The position numbers were made by a program, and so were the translations under genes. From Paenibacillus selenitireducens (GTDB lineage Bacteria; Bacillota; Bacilli; Paenibacillales; Paenibacillaceae), in NCBI RefSeq assembly GCF_002021565.1, contig NZ_MSZX01000010.1, forward strand, positions 62,027-126,026: a stretch of DNA of 64,000 bases. Direction: 5' to 3'. Below are positions 17,944 through 26,532 of this stretch, in pieces. The notes under the pieces are model-generated. The model ran no database searches. It worked only from the letters and a program-made list of their open reading frames with translations, and was not told the DNA's origin. Numbering within the stretch: position 1 is the first letter of the stretch; each line of letters opens with the position of its first letter.

Positions 17944-17982
17944 GAAGGAAGAAAAGCGCCTGTTAGACGCTCTCCTTCCTTC
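17944..17982 (-). repeat. Hairpin between pspA and the DUF350 gene
   Basis: GAAGGAAG and CTTCCTTC with an inner GCG/CGC arm form a nearly continuous 17-base stem around a five-base loop. No T tract follows on the minus strand. It could protect the 3' end of pspA mRNA or partly terminate, which would give more PspA than the membrane proteins. Confidence 0.55.
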
Positions 17983-18002
17983 TTAGTTTCTTGCTTTATA
18001 CA

Positions 18003-18674
18003 TTATTGCTTATTTTCGTATTGCTTCATAAGCGCTGCTAACTCATCCTCAACGGCTTTATCTTTGCCTAGTGCGGCAAATTCATCATCGAGTGATTTGT
18101 CTTTCGAAGCCATTTCGTTGCTTGCTTCGGCTTGCGCTTCCATATGAAGCATTTTCTCCTCCATACGTTTCAATCCCGCTGCAGCTGTATCGGAGCTGAA
18201 CCCGGTCATGGCTTTATTGATTTCGTTCTGTGCTTTGGCTGCGTTGAAACGAGCAACTAATGTCTCGCGTTTGTTTTTCATTTCAGTCAATTGCTTGCGC
18301 ATTTCATCTAGTTTTGCACGAAGATTATCTGCAGCCGCTTTGTTCTGATCATACGCTGTTTTGAATTCATCCCGTTTTTGCTCAGCAGATCTTTTCTCTT
18401 CTAATGCACGACGCGCGAGATCAAGGTTCTGAGCTTGAGCCGCCATGTGCGCTTGCTCCGTACGTTTCGTTACAAGTGCTTCTTGTTCTTCGTATTGCTG
18501 CTTGAATTTCTTCTCAATCGCGATTTGTTGTGCAACGGCCTTCTCGGCATCTTCTAAATCTTCCGTCATATCACGGATATATTGGTCAGTTAGCTTCACC
18601 GGATCTTCTGCTTTTTCAATTAGCGCGTACACGTTGGACAAGGTAAGGTCTCTTAATCTTTTAAAAATAGACAT
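18003..18674 (-). CDS. pspA: PspA/IM30-family membrane-repair protein
   Basis: A 223-residue ESCRT-III-like coiled-coil protein that oligomerises on damaged membrane. The N-terminal amphipathic helix MSIFKRLRDLTLSNVYALIE is followed by EDPVKLTDQYIRDMTEDL, the characteristic first helix of PspA/Vipp1. Residues about 40-190 form long heptad-rich helices high in Ala, Glu, Lys and Gln. Length is usual for Bacillota PspA. The ATG start has GAGGAGG upstream. It is the first gene of a cluster with DUF350, DUF4178 and DUF4247 genes, which together look like an envelope-stress module. The promoter region (18675-18815) shows no site I can name. Confidence 0.92.
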   Translation of the reverse strand: MSIFKRLRDLTLSNVYALIEKAEDPVKLTDQYIRDMTEDLEDAEKAVAQQIAIEKKFKQQYEEQEALVTKRTEQAHMAAQAQNLDLARRALEEKRSAEQKRDEFKTAYDQNKAAADNLRAKLDEMRKQLTEMKNKRETLVARFNAAKAQNEINKAMTGFSSDTAAAGLKRMEEKMLHMEAQAEASNEMASKDKSLDDEFAALGKDKAVEDELAALMKQYENKQ

Positions 18675-18815
18675 TTGTAAATCCTCCTCGAAAATTCGGT
18701 TATTGTATTATGTTAAGTTATTACGCAATGATTTACCATTTGGTTCCGCTTTTTCACAAAAAAAAAAAGTACAAGAAACGAGACTCGTTCCCTGTACATT
18801 GTATCAACGTTTTGT

Positions 18816-19748
18816 TTAAATAATGCCTCGAATTTCATCCAAAGACGAAATATTCTCTTGTTCCATGAATTGCATGATGCCTGATACCAACTGCTCACCC
18901 GCGCGTAAATTCATGAAATTGTAGGTTCCTACTTGAATGACGCTTGCACCTGCCATAATAAATTCGATGACATCATGAGCCGAAGCGATGCCTCCCATTC
19001 CCATAATCGGGATCTTCACATGCTGTGCCACCTGATGCACCATCCGCAGGGCTACGGGTTTGATCGCAGGTCCGGATAGACCGGCATATACGTTGTTAAA
19101 TACGCTTTTGCGTTGCTTAATATCGATCTTCATGCCCGAAATCGTATTAATTAAGGAAACTCCGTCTGCGCCTTCATCTTCACACATGACTGCCATCCCC
19201 GCGATGTTCTCCGCATTCGGAGAGAGCTTCACGATCAAAGGCAGGGAAGTTGCTCTTCGAACCTGGCGAACCACTTCACGGGCCGTTTCCGTCTGAACCC
19301 CGTAAGCAATACCGCCTTCTTTTACATTCGGACAGGAAATATTCAACTCAATCATATCAATCGAAGAGCGTCCTAATCGGCGCAGGCGATTTTCATGTTC
19401 CGTAATCAGTTCCGCACCCGTAACATAATCCTCAATACTCCCCCCGCCCAGATTCACGATTCGTGCTGTATCTAGCGATTCCCAGTTCGGTGTCTCATCA
19501 CGCAAGAAGGCCGCCACGCCTGGATTCTCTAACCCGACACTATTTAACATACCGGAAGGCGTCTCCCATACACGTATCCCTGTATTCCCTGCCTTTGGCT
19601 GAAGGGTCAATCCTTTGCCCGATATCCCGCCTAACTGTTGAATATCATACAATCTGGTATATTCTTTTCCGAATCCGAACGTGCCCGATGCCATGACAAT
19701 GGGATTTTTGAAATGTACGCCAGCTAACTTACACGCCATATTCCGCAT
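18816..19748 (-). CDS. pyrD: Dihydroorotate dehydrogenase, class 1B catalytic subunit
   Basis: A 310-residue FMN enzyme that oxidises dihydroorotate to orotate in pyrimidine synthesis, passing electrons to NAD+ through Pyr[14 protein letters not shown] near the start binds FMN phosphate region residues, [12 protein letters not shown] contains the catalytic base Cys of class 1 enzymes, and [14 protein letters not shown] and GASVIQVGT complete the flavin site. ATG 19748 follows AAGGAGG and makes a 20-base overlap with pyrK; longer frames run into pyrK coding sequence. The gene pair stands apart from other pyr genes in this window. Confidence 0.94.
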   Translation of the reverse strand: MRNMACKLAGVHFKNPIVMASGTFGFGKEYTRLYDIQQLGGISGKGLTLQPKAGNTGIRVWETPSGMLNSVGLENPGVAAFLRDETPNWESLDTARIVNLGGGSIEDYVTGAELITEHENRLRRLGRSSIDMIELNISCPNVKEGGIAYGVQTETAREVVRQVRRATSLPLIVKLSPNAENIAGMAVMCEDEGADGVSLINTISGMKIDIKQRKSVFNNVYAGLSGPAIKPVALRMVHQVAQHVKIPIMGMGGIASAHDVIEFIMAGASVIQVGTYNFMNLRAGEQLVSGIMQFMEQENISSLDEIRGII

Positions 19749-20430
19749 CAAAATTAACCTCCTTCGCCTTAAAAACCGGTCCATCGACGCAAGCCTTCTT
19801 ATTCCCGTGTTGACAGATGACACTGCATACAAGACAGGCACCAATTCCGCAAGCCATACGTTTCTCTAATGAGACATAGACTTCAGCATCCGAATCTTTC
19901 GCACGCTCAGCCAGCGCCTTCATCATCACGTGGGGACCACAGGTCAAGATGGCATCATATTGGGAATAGTCTATTTCGTTGACAATCATGCCGCCAACAT
20001 TACATACTACTTCATTCGCATGCGGTTTAAATGCTTCAACAAGATAAGCTTCCCGACTGAAGCCTAGATAAATATCTGGTTTATTCAACTGTCTGGCTGC
20101 GAAATACAAAGGGGCGATTCCAATCCCGCCTCCGACGAGCGCAACCTTCCCTGACACCTCGAGAAATCCATTACCGAAAGGACCTTCTAGATCTATTGAG
20201 TCCCCTTGTTCAAGGGCTGCGAAACGCTCCGTGCCTTCACCTACGACATGATATAGAAAAACAATAGATTCGGGTTGAATATCATAAATACTGATCGGAC
20301 GCGACAGAACAGGATAATCCGACCATGCTCTTACCATGTAGAATTGTCCCATTCGTCCTTCAAACTGGCCTTCAATGGTCAACATATACGTGTGTTCAGC
20401 AATTTTGACATTTGATTTTACAATTGGCAC
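19729..20430 (-). CDS. pyrK: Dihydroorotate dehydrogenase electron-transfer subunit
   Basis: A 233-residue FAD and 2Fe-2S protein that carries electrons from PyrD to NAD+. RPISIYDI is the flavin-binding motif, [17 protein letters not shown] the NAD-binding region, and the C-terminal cluster [11 protein letters not shown] plus a later Cys in KACVDGPVF supplies four Cys ligands for the iron-sulfur cluster. The GTG start at 20430 has AAAGGAG upstream. pyrK overlaps pyrD, implying coupled synthesis of the heterotetramer. The length is slightly below B. subtilis PyrK (256 residues). Confidence 0.93.
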   Translation of the reverse strand: MPIVKSNVKIAEHTYMLTIEGQFEGRMGQFYMVRAWSDYPVLSRPISIYDIQPESIVFLYHVVGEGTERFAALEQGDSIDLEGPFGNGFLEVSGKVALVGGGIGIAPLYFAARQLNKPDIYLGFSREAYLVEAFKPHANEVVCNVGGMIVNEIDYSQYDAILTCGPHVMMKALAERAKDSDAEVYVSLEKRMACGIGACLVCSVICQHGNKKACVDGPVFKAKEVNFDAEYGV

Positions 20431-20609
20431 GTTCAGACTCCTTTAGCTGCATTTTTAACTTTCTTAACTATGCAACGGGATCGAAGAAGTTTGCTGTAAC
20501 ATAGTTCACAGTTATTCCATGGTAGATTTCGCATAATTCTGGTGCATTAAGGACATACCATTAGGGTCGCTTGTTCATGATTATGGCTACCAAAGGGGGG
20601 GTTATCCGG

Positions 20610-21470
20610 ATGCGTATCTATGGTATCGTGCTTCTCACTTTTCTCATATGCTGTACCGGATGCTCGCAGGATACGTCAACCACATCGCAGCAGACCAGCA
20701 AACCGTCAACCACCGCGATAACGAATCACACATCCAAGCTGGAACAGAAGCCCGCACGAGAAACCAGTAAACGCGTTACAACCCGCAAATCGCAATCACG
20801 CGCTCATAAGAGCTATGCGGCTTTATCTAGACTTCGTCACAAGTACCCTCAGATCTTTAAGAACAACGGTTCATCGCAATCTCGTAAAATCGCGCTTACC
20901 TTTGATGATGTTCCAGATGCCTTTACGAACAAGGTTCTTGATACTCTGAAAAAGTATAATGTGAAAGCTACGTTCTTTATCGTGGGCTATAAAGCCGAAG
21001 CTCATCCTGAAATTGTAAGGCGGATGGTGCGCGAAGGACATTTAGTTGGGAATCACTCCTATAACCATCCCTTGCTCACCAAAATACCCATGGCTAAATT
21101 CGAACGTCAAATTCTACGAACGGATGCAATCCTCTACCGAATTGTAGGATATCATCCCAAATTCATTCGCCCGCCATATGGCGAAATTAATGAACAGCAA
21201 GTGCGATGGGCAGGACGCCAAGGATACATCATTGTTAATTGGAATGTGGATTCGCAAGACTGGCGCGGTCTGAGCGCAAGCAAAGTATCTAAAAACATCC
21301 TCTCTACGACGAAACCAGGATCCATCATTCTTCAACATGCAGGTGGAAATGAAGGTGGCGCTCTAAATGGTACGCTTGAAGCCCTTCCTTATATCATTGA
21401 GCGTCTTGAGCGTCAGAATTATCAATTTGTTACCTTGACAGAGATGTTCCATATTCCGAGAAATCGATAG
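20610..21470 (+). CDS. CE4 polysaccharide deacetylase lipoprotein
   Basis: A 286-residue lipoprotein: short signal peptide, lipobox CTGC at about residues 16-19, then a Ser/Thr/Lys-rich linker of about 75 residues, then a NodB-homology domain. Catalytic motifs are present in order: TFDDVPD (base and metal Asp), HSYNHP (two metal His), RPPYGE, DSQDW, and LQHAGG with the general-acid His. It should de-N-acetylate peptidoglycan or another envelope polysaccharide outside the cell. ATG 20610 was preferred because AAAGGGGGGG precedes it; the first 13 codons of the longest frame lack a ribosome binding site. It ends at a strong terminator. Confidence 0.9.
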   Translation: MRIYGIVLLTFLICCTGCSQDTSTTSQQTSKPSTTAITNHTSKLEQKPARETSKRVTTRKSQSRAHKSYAALSRLRHKYPQIFKNNGSSQSRKIALTFDDVPDAFTNKVLDTLKKYNVKATFFIVGYKAEAHPEIVRRMVREGHLVGNHSYNHPLLTKIPMAKFERQILRTDAILYRIVGYHPKFIRPPYGEINEQQVRWAGRQGYIIVNWNVDSQDWRGLSASKVSKNILSTTKPGSIILQHAGGNEGGALNGTLEALPYIIERLERQNYQFVTLTEMFHIPRNR

Positions 21471-21483
21471 GATCGATGGATAC

Positions 21484-21511
21484 AAAAAAAAGAGAGCATT
21501 CGCTCTCTTTT
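21484..21511. terminator. Bidirectional intrinsic terminator
   Basis: AGAGAGC/GCTCTCT stem around a four-base ATTC loop, with A7 before and T5 after, between convergent genes. Confidence 0.88.
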
Positions 21512-21514
21512 TAC

Positions 21515-22246
21515 TTATTCTAGGATGAAAACTTTAACGTTCTGAATTCCAAACTTGGATGCATTCGATTGGCTTGTTCCTACGAAGATATCAATACGAT
21601 TTCCTTTAATGCTGCCTCCGATATCTTTCGCAGTTCCCACAAATCCGCCGGTAGGCAGACCGTTGAAATCATAACCTGTTACGAATACTTTTGTACCTAG
21701 CGGAATCATCTTCGGATCGACGGCAATCGTACCATGTGACAATGCATTACCGAAGTAATCCAACCCTGCCCACGCGCCGTTTTCACTTGCTGCAGCCGTA
21801 TAAGCAGTTGCCTTCACATTTATTGCTTTCTTATAGTTAAGTTCATTGCCAGCTACATTGATGATTTTCTCATCCGCATTCACGGAGTTCGTTGTCACAG
21901 CAGCTTTCTTAGCAGGTGCTTTTTGAGCCGCTTGACTTTTAGCAGGAGCTTCAGCCGCATCTTGTGTTTTCACAGGCGTTTCAATCATTTTCGTATCTGC
22001 GGATGCTGCTTTGACTGTTTTCTCAGGCATTTCAATTTGCAACCCTTGATAAATATTTAATGGATTGACCGTTGGATTTGCATTCATTAACGTATTGACA
22101 TCCATGTTAGCCTGCTGCGCGATTTTATAAAACGTATCCCCATCTTTTGCGTAATAGGGAGCAGCGGCGAAAGCAGGTGCAGTCTGAATCGCTAGGAATC
22201 CAGCCACAAAAGTAACCGATAGTTTCTGTAATAAATTGAATTTCAT
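21515..22246 (-). CDS. LysM and 3D-domain cell-wall protein under c-di-AMP riboswitch control
   Basis: A 243-residue exported protein. The signal peptide ends at about AFA-A (residue 28). One LysM domain follows (about residues 29-75, YYAKDGDTFYKIAQQANMD), which binds peptidoglycan. Next is an Ala/Lys-rich linker, and the C-terminal 3D domain has NVKATAYTA, GTIAVDPKMIPLGTKVFV and the three conserved Asp residues ending in KGNRIDIFVG. Such YuiC/YocH-like proteins are cell-wall muralytic enzymes. Genes of this type are classic targets of the ydaO riboswitch, found here upstream. The ATG start has AAAGGAGGAA. High c-di-AMP would reduce expression, linking wall turnover to osmotic state. Confidence 0.9.
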   Translation of the reverse strand: MKFNLLQKLSVTFVAGFLAIQTAPAFAAAPYYAKDGDTFYKIAQQANMDVNTLMNANPTVNPLNIYQGLQIEMPEKTVKAASADTKMIETPVKTQDAAEAPAKSQAAQKAPAKKAAVTTNSVNADEKIINVAGNELNYKKAINVKATAYTAAASENGAWAGLDYFGNALSHGTIAVDPKMIPLGTKVFVTGYDFNGLPTGGFVGTAKDIGGSIKGNRIDIFVGTSQSNASKFGIQNVKVFILE

Positions 22247-22261
22247 AGTTCCTCCTTTTAA

Positions 22262-22415
22262 TCACCTACGAGGTTAGTTGTCGGGTTTGGATTGAGGAAA
22301 CAACCCATCGTCGTCTATACGATTCACCCCTAGCTCTTACGCTTGTCCATTCTTATCGCGCAATGAACTTTAAATCATCCCCCGCACTTTACTTTCAAAG
22401 TTTCGGCTAACTCAA
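22262..22415 (-). promoter_or_regulatory. ydaO/yuaA-type c-di-AMP riboswitch
   Basis: The 5' leader of the LysM/3D gene shows the conserved blocks of this class on the minus strand: GTTAGCCGAAAC at the 5' side, GGGGGATG, AGGGGTGAATCG in the middle, and CCAAACCCGACAACTAACC ending with TCGTAGGTG near the 3' side. GAGTTAG and CTAACCTC can pair to close the aptamer. Known ydaO riboswitches turn expression off when c-di-AMP is bound. No clear terminator hairpin is seen between the aptamer and the start codon, so the control mechanism is not settled. Confidence 0.85.
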
Positions 22416-22535
22416 TATATCACAAATTTGTAACCAACGCGCAAGCAAATATTTACAATTCGCTCAACCACGCGGTTTATCAACGTTTTTTTCGGTTAAA
22501 TTTTTGAAACTATTGTCTTTACACAGCGAAAATAA

Positions 22536-22570
22536 CCAATTTAAGCATCCCAAATGGCGGCCTAAATTGG
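22536..22570. terminator. Terminator between mntH and the riboswitch leader
   Basis: CCAATTTA and TAAATTGG pair, with inner GC/GC bases. T-rich sequence follows on both strands, stronger on the minus strand past the mntH stop. The remaining bases between 22416 and 22535 show no gene. Confidence 0.65.
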
Positions 22571-22592
22571 TTCTTCTTTTACCTGCTAACGA

Positions 22593-23930
22593 TTAGAAAA
22601 AGGTATTGTACAAGAGGTACACATTCAACACGATAATCACAAATGTAACGAACCAAGCGAGCCATTTCATCCAAGGTTTGTTGACGAACTCTCCCATTTT
22701 TGCAGGATCGCTTGTAAATTTGACGAGCGGTACGACAGCGAATGACAATTGTAACGATAATATCACTTGGCTAAGAATAAGCAACTCTCCTGCGCCCTTC
22801 TCTCCATACATCATTGTCACGATCACAGCTGGAACGATGGCAATCATTCGCGTAACCAATCGGCGAAGCCACGGCTTCATTCGAATGTTCAAGAATCCCT
22901 CCATGACGATCTGTCCTGCCAACGTACCTGTTAATGTGGAATTCTGGCCCGATGCCAACAAAGCTACGCCGAATACGATGCTGCCTAGCGTCGTACCCAA
23001 CAGCGGTGTGAGCATATGATATGCGTCGCCGATCTCCGCGATGTTCGTCATCCCGGCTTCGTGGAACGTTGCTGCTGCGATGATGAGAATGGATGCATTA
23101 ATGAACAATGCGAACATTAAGGCAATGGACGAGTCCCACGTCGCGTATTTGATTGCTTGCCGTTTGCCTCTTGAGCTCTGATCGAACCTTCTCGTCTGAA
23201 CAATCGAAGAATGCAAATACAAGTTATGAGGCATGACCGTTGCCCCGAGAATCCCGATCGCGATATACAGCATCGTCGGATTGGTGATTATTTCAACGGA
23301 AGGGACGAAACCTTGCGTTATTGCGCCAAAATTCGGTCTCGCCAGAAAGTATTCGACCAGAAAACACCCGCCGATTGTGGCAATTAACACAATTACAAGG
23401 ATCTCAATATAACGGAACCCTTTATTTTGCAGTAGAAGGACAATCAGCACATCCACTGCCGTGATCAAAACACCATACACGAGAGGAATCCCGAATAGTA
23501 AATAAAGTGCTATCGCTGATCCGATGACTTCTGCTAAGTCACAGGCTGCTATGGCCAGCTCGCAAAGAATCCATAGTACAAAATTGACGGGCTTCGTGTA
23601 ATGGTCACGACAAGCTTGCGCTAAATCCCTGCCTGTTACGATGCCCAGCTTGCCGGCTAAAGCTTGCAGGATCATAGCCATGAGATTGGAGATGAAAATA
23701 ACGGACAGTAAGGTGTATCCGAACATGGAGCCGCCAGCGATACTCGTCGCCCAGTTTCCCGGGTCCATATAGCCTACAGCGACAAGATAACCAGGACCTG
23801 CAAAAGCAAGAAATTTCTTAATCCAAGACCCTTTCGTGGGTATTTTCATGGATCGATGCACTTCGGGCAAGGAAGCTTGGTGCCGATCTTGGCGCCATGG
23901 CTGCTGTTTTAACTCAACATTATTCTCCAT
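22593..23930 (-). CDS. mntH: Nramp-family Mn2+/Fe2+ : H+ symporter
   Basis: A 445-residue transporter with about eleven predicted helices. Helix 1 has the metal-binding motif [14 protein letters not shown] and helix 6 has [17 protein letters not shown]; the Asp, Asn, Met and His residues of the Nramp site are all present. It imports manganese and possibly iron. The start ATG 23930 has GGGAG nine bases upstream; the longer TTG start would include that site. A sequence resembling an MntR operator is 60-76 bases upstream. It ends at a terminator and is transcribed alone. Confidence 0.93.
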   Translation of the reverse strand: MENNVELKQQPWRQDRHQASLPEVHRSMKIPTKGSWIKKFLAFAGPGYLVAVGYMDPGNWATSIAGGSMFGYTLLSVIFISNLMAMILQALAGKLGIVTGRDLAQACRDHYTKPVNFVLWILCELAIAACDLAEVIGSAIALYLLFGIPLVYGVLITAVDVLIVLLLQNKGFRYIEILVIVLIATIGGCFLVEYFLARPNFGAITQGFVPSVEIITNPTMLYIAIGILGATVMPHNLYLHSSIVQTRRFDQSSRGKRQAIKYATWDSSIALMFALFINASILIIAAATFHEAGMTNIAEIGDAYHMLTPLLGTTLGSIVFGVALLASGQNSTLTGTLAGQIVMEGFLNIRMKPWLRRLVTRMIAIVPAVIVTMMYGEKGAGELLILSQVILSLQLSFAVVPLVKFTSDPAKMGEFVNKPWMKWLAWFVTFVIIVLNVYLLYNTFF

Positions 23931-23990
23931 CTCATTCACTCCCAATTGATGGTTCAGTTCGTTCTTCTAGTTGTGCATCGGACAAAAGGT

Positions 23991-24006
23991 TTTTCCTTCG
24001 CGCAAC
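23991..24006 (-). promoter_or_regulatory. Candidate MntR operator upstream of mntH
   Basis: On the minus strand, GTTGCGCGAAGGAAAA matches about 11 of 16 positions of the B. subtilis MntR consensus TTTGCCTTAAGGAAAC, including TTGC and AAGGAAA. Its position ahead of mntH fits manganese-dependent repression. No clear -35/-10 pair could be fixed around it. Confidence 0.4.
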
Positions 24007-24065
24007 TTTTTACTCAAAAAAATAGGCGTTTAACCCTACGATATTCAGTTCATCATAAAATGTTC

Positions 24066-24100
24066 AAAAAAAAATCCCCCGTCCAAAAGGACGGAGGATC
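24066..24100 (-). terminator. Intrinsic terminator of the amino-acid ABC transporter operon
   Basis: On the minus strand a TCCTCCGTCC/GGACGGGGGA stem with a TTTT loop is followed by nine T residues, just after the ATPase stop codon. Confidence 0.88.
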
Positions 24101-24106
24101 AACGAG

Positions 24107-24829
24107 TTATAGAACCTTACTTAAGAACTCCTGCGTACGTGGGTGCTTCGGATGGTTAAAGACTTCATTCGGGTCGCCTTCTTCCACGATAAAGCCCCCA
24201 TCCATAAACACAATGCGATCGCCTACTTCACGAGCAAAGCCCATTTCATGGGTGACGATAACCATGGTCATCCCTGCCGCCGCCAGATGCTTCATTACAT
24301 CCAACACTTCGCCGACCATCTCCGGATCCAATGCCGAAGTTGGTTCATCGAACAACATCACATGCGGCTGCATAGCCAAGGCGCGAGCAATGGCGATACG
24401 CTGCTTCTGCCCTCCGGACAATTGCGACGGATAAGCATCCTTCTTATCGGCTAGACCAACTTGATTCAACAAATCTGCAGCGATTTTCTCTGCTTCCGGT
24501 TTTGCCATCTTTTTCACTTTAACGGGAGATAACGTAATATTATTCATTACACTCATATGAGGGAATAAATTAAATTGTTGGAATACCATGCCCATCTTTT
24601 CGCGTGTTTCATTGATATTATATTTCTTATCCGTAATATTGGCCCCTTCGAACTCAATCGTTCCTTTCGTCGGTACCTCCAACAAGTTCAGACAACGCAA
24701 GAACGTACTCTTACCCGATCCACTTGGTCCGATCACGACGACAACCTCGCCCTTCGCGATCTCCATATCTATGCCTTTTAAGATTTCTAATTTGCCAAAA
24801 TGCTTGTGTAGATTCGTAATCTTAATCAC
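24107..24829 (-). CDS. Polar amino-acid ABC transporter ATP-binding protein (GlnQ-like)
   Basis: A 240-residue ATPase. Walker A is GPSGSGKST (about residues 33-41), the Q-loop FQQFNLFPH, the signature LSGGQKQR, Walker B VMLFDEP and the switch His in [19 protein letters not shown] and [16 protein letters not shown] are typical of the PAAT family (GlnQ, HisP). It powers the fused binding protein-permease encoded immediately upstream; the GTG start overlaps that gene by eight bases. The specificity is probably glutamine, glutamate or another polar amino acid but cannot be fixed. Confidence 0.92.
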   Translation of the reverse strand: MIKITNLHKHFGKLEILKGIDMEIAKGEVVVVIGPSGSGKSTFLRCLNLLEVPTKGTIEFEGANITDKKYNINETREKMGMVFQQFNLFPHMSVMNNITLSPVKVKKMAKPEAEKIAADLLNQVGLADKKDAYPSQLSGGQKQRIAIARALAMQPHVMLFDEPTSALDPEMVGEVLDVMKHLAAAGMTMVIVTHEMGFAREVGDRIVFMDGGFIVEEGDPNEVFNHPKHPRTQEFLSKVL

Positions 24830-26270
24830 TAGTCTTCAGCCTCCGTTCCGCAATGCCGAGTAACTTCGTGCACACAAATGTTAGAATAAAGTATAGTACT
24901 GCTGCGATAAGTAACGGCGGCAATCCTGCGTACGTGCTTCCCCGAACGACTTCTTCTTGATACATAATATCGGTAATCCCAATCAGGGATACAATGGATG
25001 ATTCTTTGATGATGACGACAAACTCATTCCCAATCGCCGGCAATACTTGCTTCAAGGCTTGGGGCAGGATAATGAAACGCATGGCCATACTATGACCCAT
25101 CCCGAGTGATCGAGCAGCTTCCAACTGCCCTTTATCGATTGATTGAATCCCTGCACGGAAGATCTCCGCCAAATAAGCCGCACTATTTAAGGATAATGCA
25201 ATGGCACCCGCAAGAAATTTTGGGAATTCTATACCGATGGATGGTAATCCGAAATAAATGATAAATAACTGAACCATAAGCGGCGTACCGCGCAAGAACT
25301 CAATATAAGCTACCGCGATCCATTTCAACGGTTTAACTTTGGATAACCGCATTAATACCAGAATGATCCCGAGAATTAATCCGAAAACGACCGTGACTAA
25401 AGATAATAATAACGTCCAGCCTACCCCGCTTAAGAAGTACTGCTTGTTCTGATTAAAGTAGGTAAAGATATTCGTTCCGCTAGGTGCTTCTGCAAGTTTC
25501 GACGCATCCGCGACGTATTTATTGATCATATCTGCTTTCTCTAATCGGTCAATCGTCGTGTTGACTTGATTCACCATGTCTGTACTGCCTTTACGGAAGG
25601 CAATCGCATAACCATCTTCACTAGATTCCGGTTTCGCTTCAGCTACAGCCAATGTTGAACGATTCTTCTCATAGGATTCTGCTACAGGCAGCTCCAACAC
25701 GATGGCATCAATACGCTTCGATTCCAAACTCAAGACAAGATCTGAAATCTTCGCCAGCGCATCAACCGTTGCATTTGGCACAGCACGTGCCATATCCTCA
25801 TAGATACTCGATTTTTGAGCCCCAATATGCTTCCCTTTGAGATCATCCATCGTTGTATATTTATCCTTATCTTCCGCACGGATTAACACCGCTTGATCGG
25901 ATTGATAATAGATATTCGAGAAATCAACATTTTTACGTCGTTCTTCTGTCGGATTCATGGCTGACATGACCATATCGACTTTGCCTGCATTTAGCGCAAG
26001 CAGCAAGCTATCGAACTTCATATCCTCAATAACTAATTCCGCACCCATGTCCTTGGCAATTTCTTTAGCGATCTCAATATCGAACCCGAGGATTTGATCT
26101 TTGCCGTTAATCTTCTTATGAAACTCATAGGGAGGATAATCTGCGCTCGTCCCTAATACCAATTTTTTACTTTTTGTCTGATTATCCGATGCTGCTAACG
26201 CCGGAGTGCTATATCCGGTAATCCATGTGAACACGAATAAACATACCAATAAAGCTTGAATTTTCTTCAT
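24822..26270 (-). CDS. Fused substrate-binding protein and permease of a polar amino-acid ABC transporter
   Basis: A 482-residue protein combining two normally separate subunits. A signal sequence (to about residue 25) is followed by a periplasmic-binding-type domain (about 35-255: [50 protein letters not shown]). The permease domain (about 270-480) has transmembrane segments, [15 protein letters not shown] and the ATPase-coupling loop [14 protein letters not shown]. Similar fusions occur in lactic acid bacteria and other Bacillota. With GlnQ-like ATPase it forms a complete importer. ATG 26270 with AAAGGA upstream was chosen. A promoter lies at 26312-26340. Confidence 0.92.
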   Translation of the reverse strand: MKKIQALLVCLFVFTWITGYSTPALAASDNQTKSKKLVLGTSADYPPYEFHKKINGKDQILGFDIEIAKEIAKDMGAELVIEDMKFDSLLLALNAGKVDMVMSAMNPTEERRKNVDFSNIYYQSDQAVLIRAEDKDKYTTMDDLKGKHIGAQKSSIYEDMARAVPNATVDALAKISDLVLSLESKRIDAIVLELPVAESYEKNRSTLAVAEAKPESSEDGYAIAFRKGSTDMVNQVNTTIDRLEKADMINKYVADASKLAEAPSGTNIFTYFNQNKQYFLSGVGWTLLLSLVTVVFGLILGIILVLMRLSKVKPLKWIAVAYIEFLRGTPLMVQLFIIYFGLPSIGIEFPKFLAGAIALSLNSAAYLAEIFRAGIQSIDKGQLEAARSLGMGHSMAMRFIILPQALKQVLPAIGNEFVVIIKESSIVSLIGITDIMYQEEVVRGSTYAGLPPLLIAAVLYFILTFVCTKLLGIAERRLKTSD

Positions 26271-26311
26271 TTTATCAATCCTTTTATGCCTGAAATTAAT
26301 ACGCAAGGCTA

Positions 26312-26340
26312 ATTATACAGCAGACTGTATGATTATACAA
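26312..26340 (-). promoter_or_regulatory. Promoter of the amino-acid ABC transporter operon with internal palindrome
   Basis: TTGTAT (26340-26335), a 17-base spacer and TATAAT (26317-26312) on the minus strand. The spacer and -10 contain a perfect inverted repeat, ATACAG-N4-CTGTAT (26315-26330), which is a good candidate for a repressor site. The rest of 26341-26485 shows nothing I can name. Confidence 0.6.
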
Positions 26341-26485
26341 TAACTTTTTTCAACACATTTCAACTCTCTTCGACAATTCTAAGATTGGTTAATCTTACAG
26401 TGGTTAAATTGTCAATTCGATTCGAATCCATAGATCGTCCATAGGAGACCCTTCCCATGAATAGAACTATGCTAGCGAAAAAACA

Positions 26486-26526
26486 ACAAAAAAACCGATC
26501 CGTCATCATATGATTCTGGATCGATT
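26486..26526 (-). terminator. Intrinsic terminator after the histidine kinase gene
   Basis: Minus strand: ATCGATCC and GGATCGGT pair around an AATCATATGATGA-type loop and are followed by seven T residues. Confidence 0.8.
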
Positions 26527-26532
26527 TCAATC

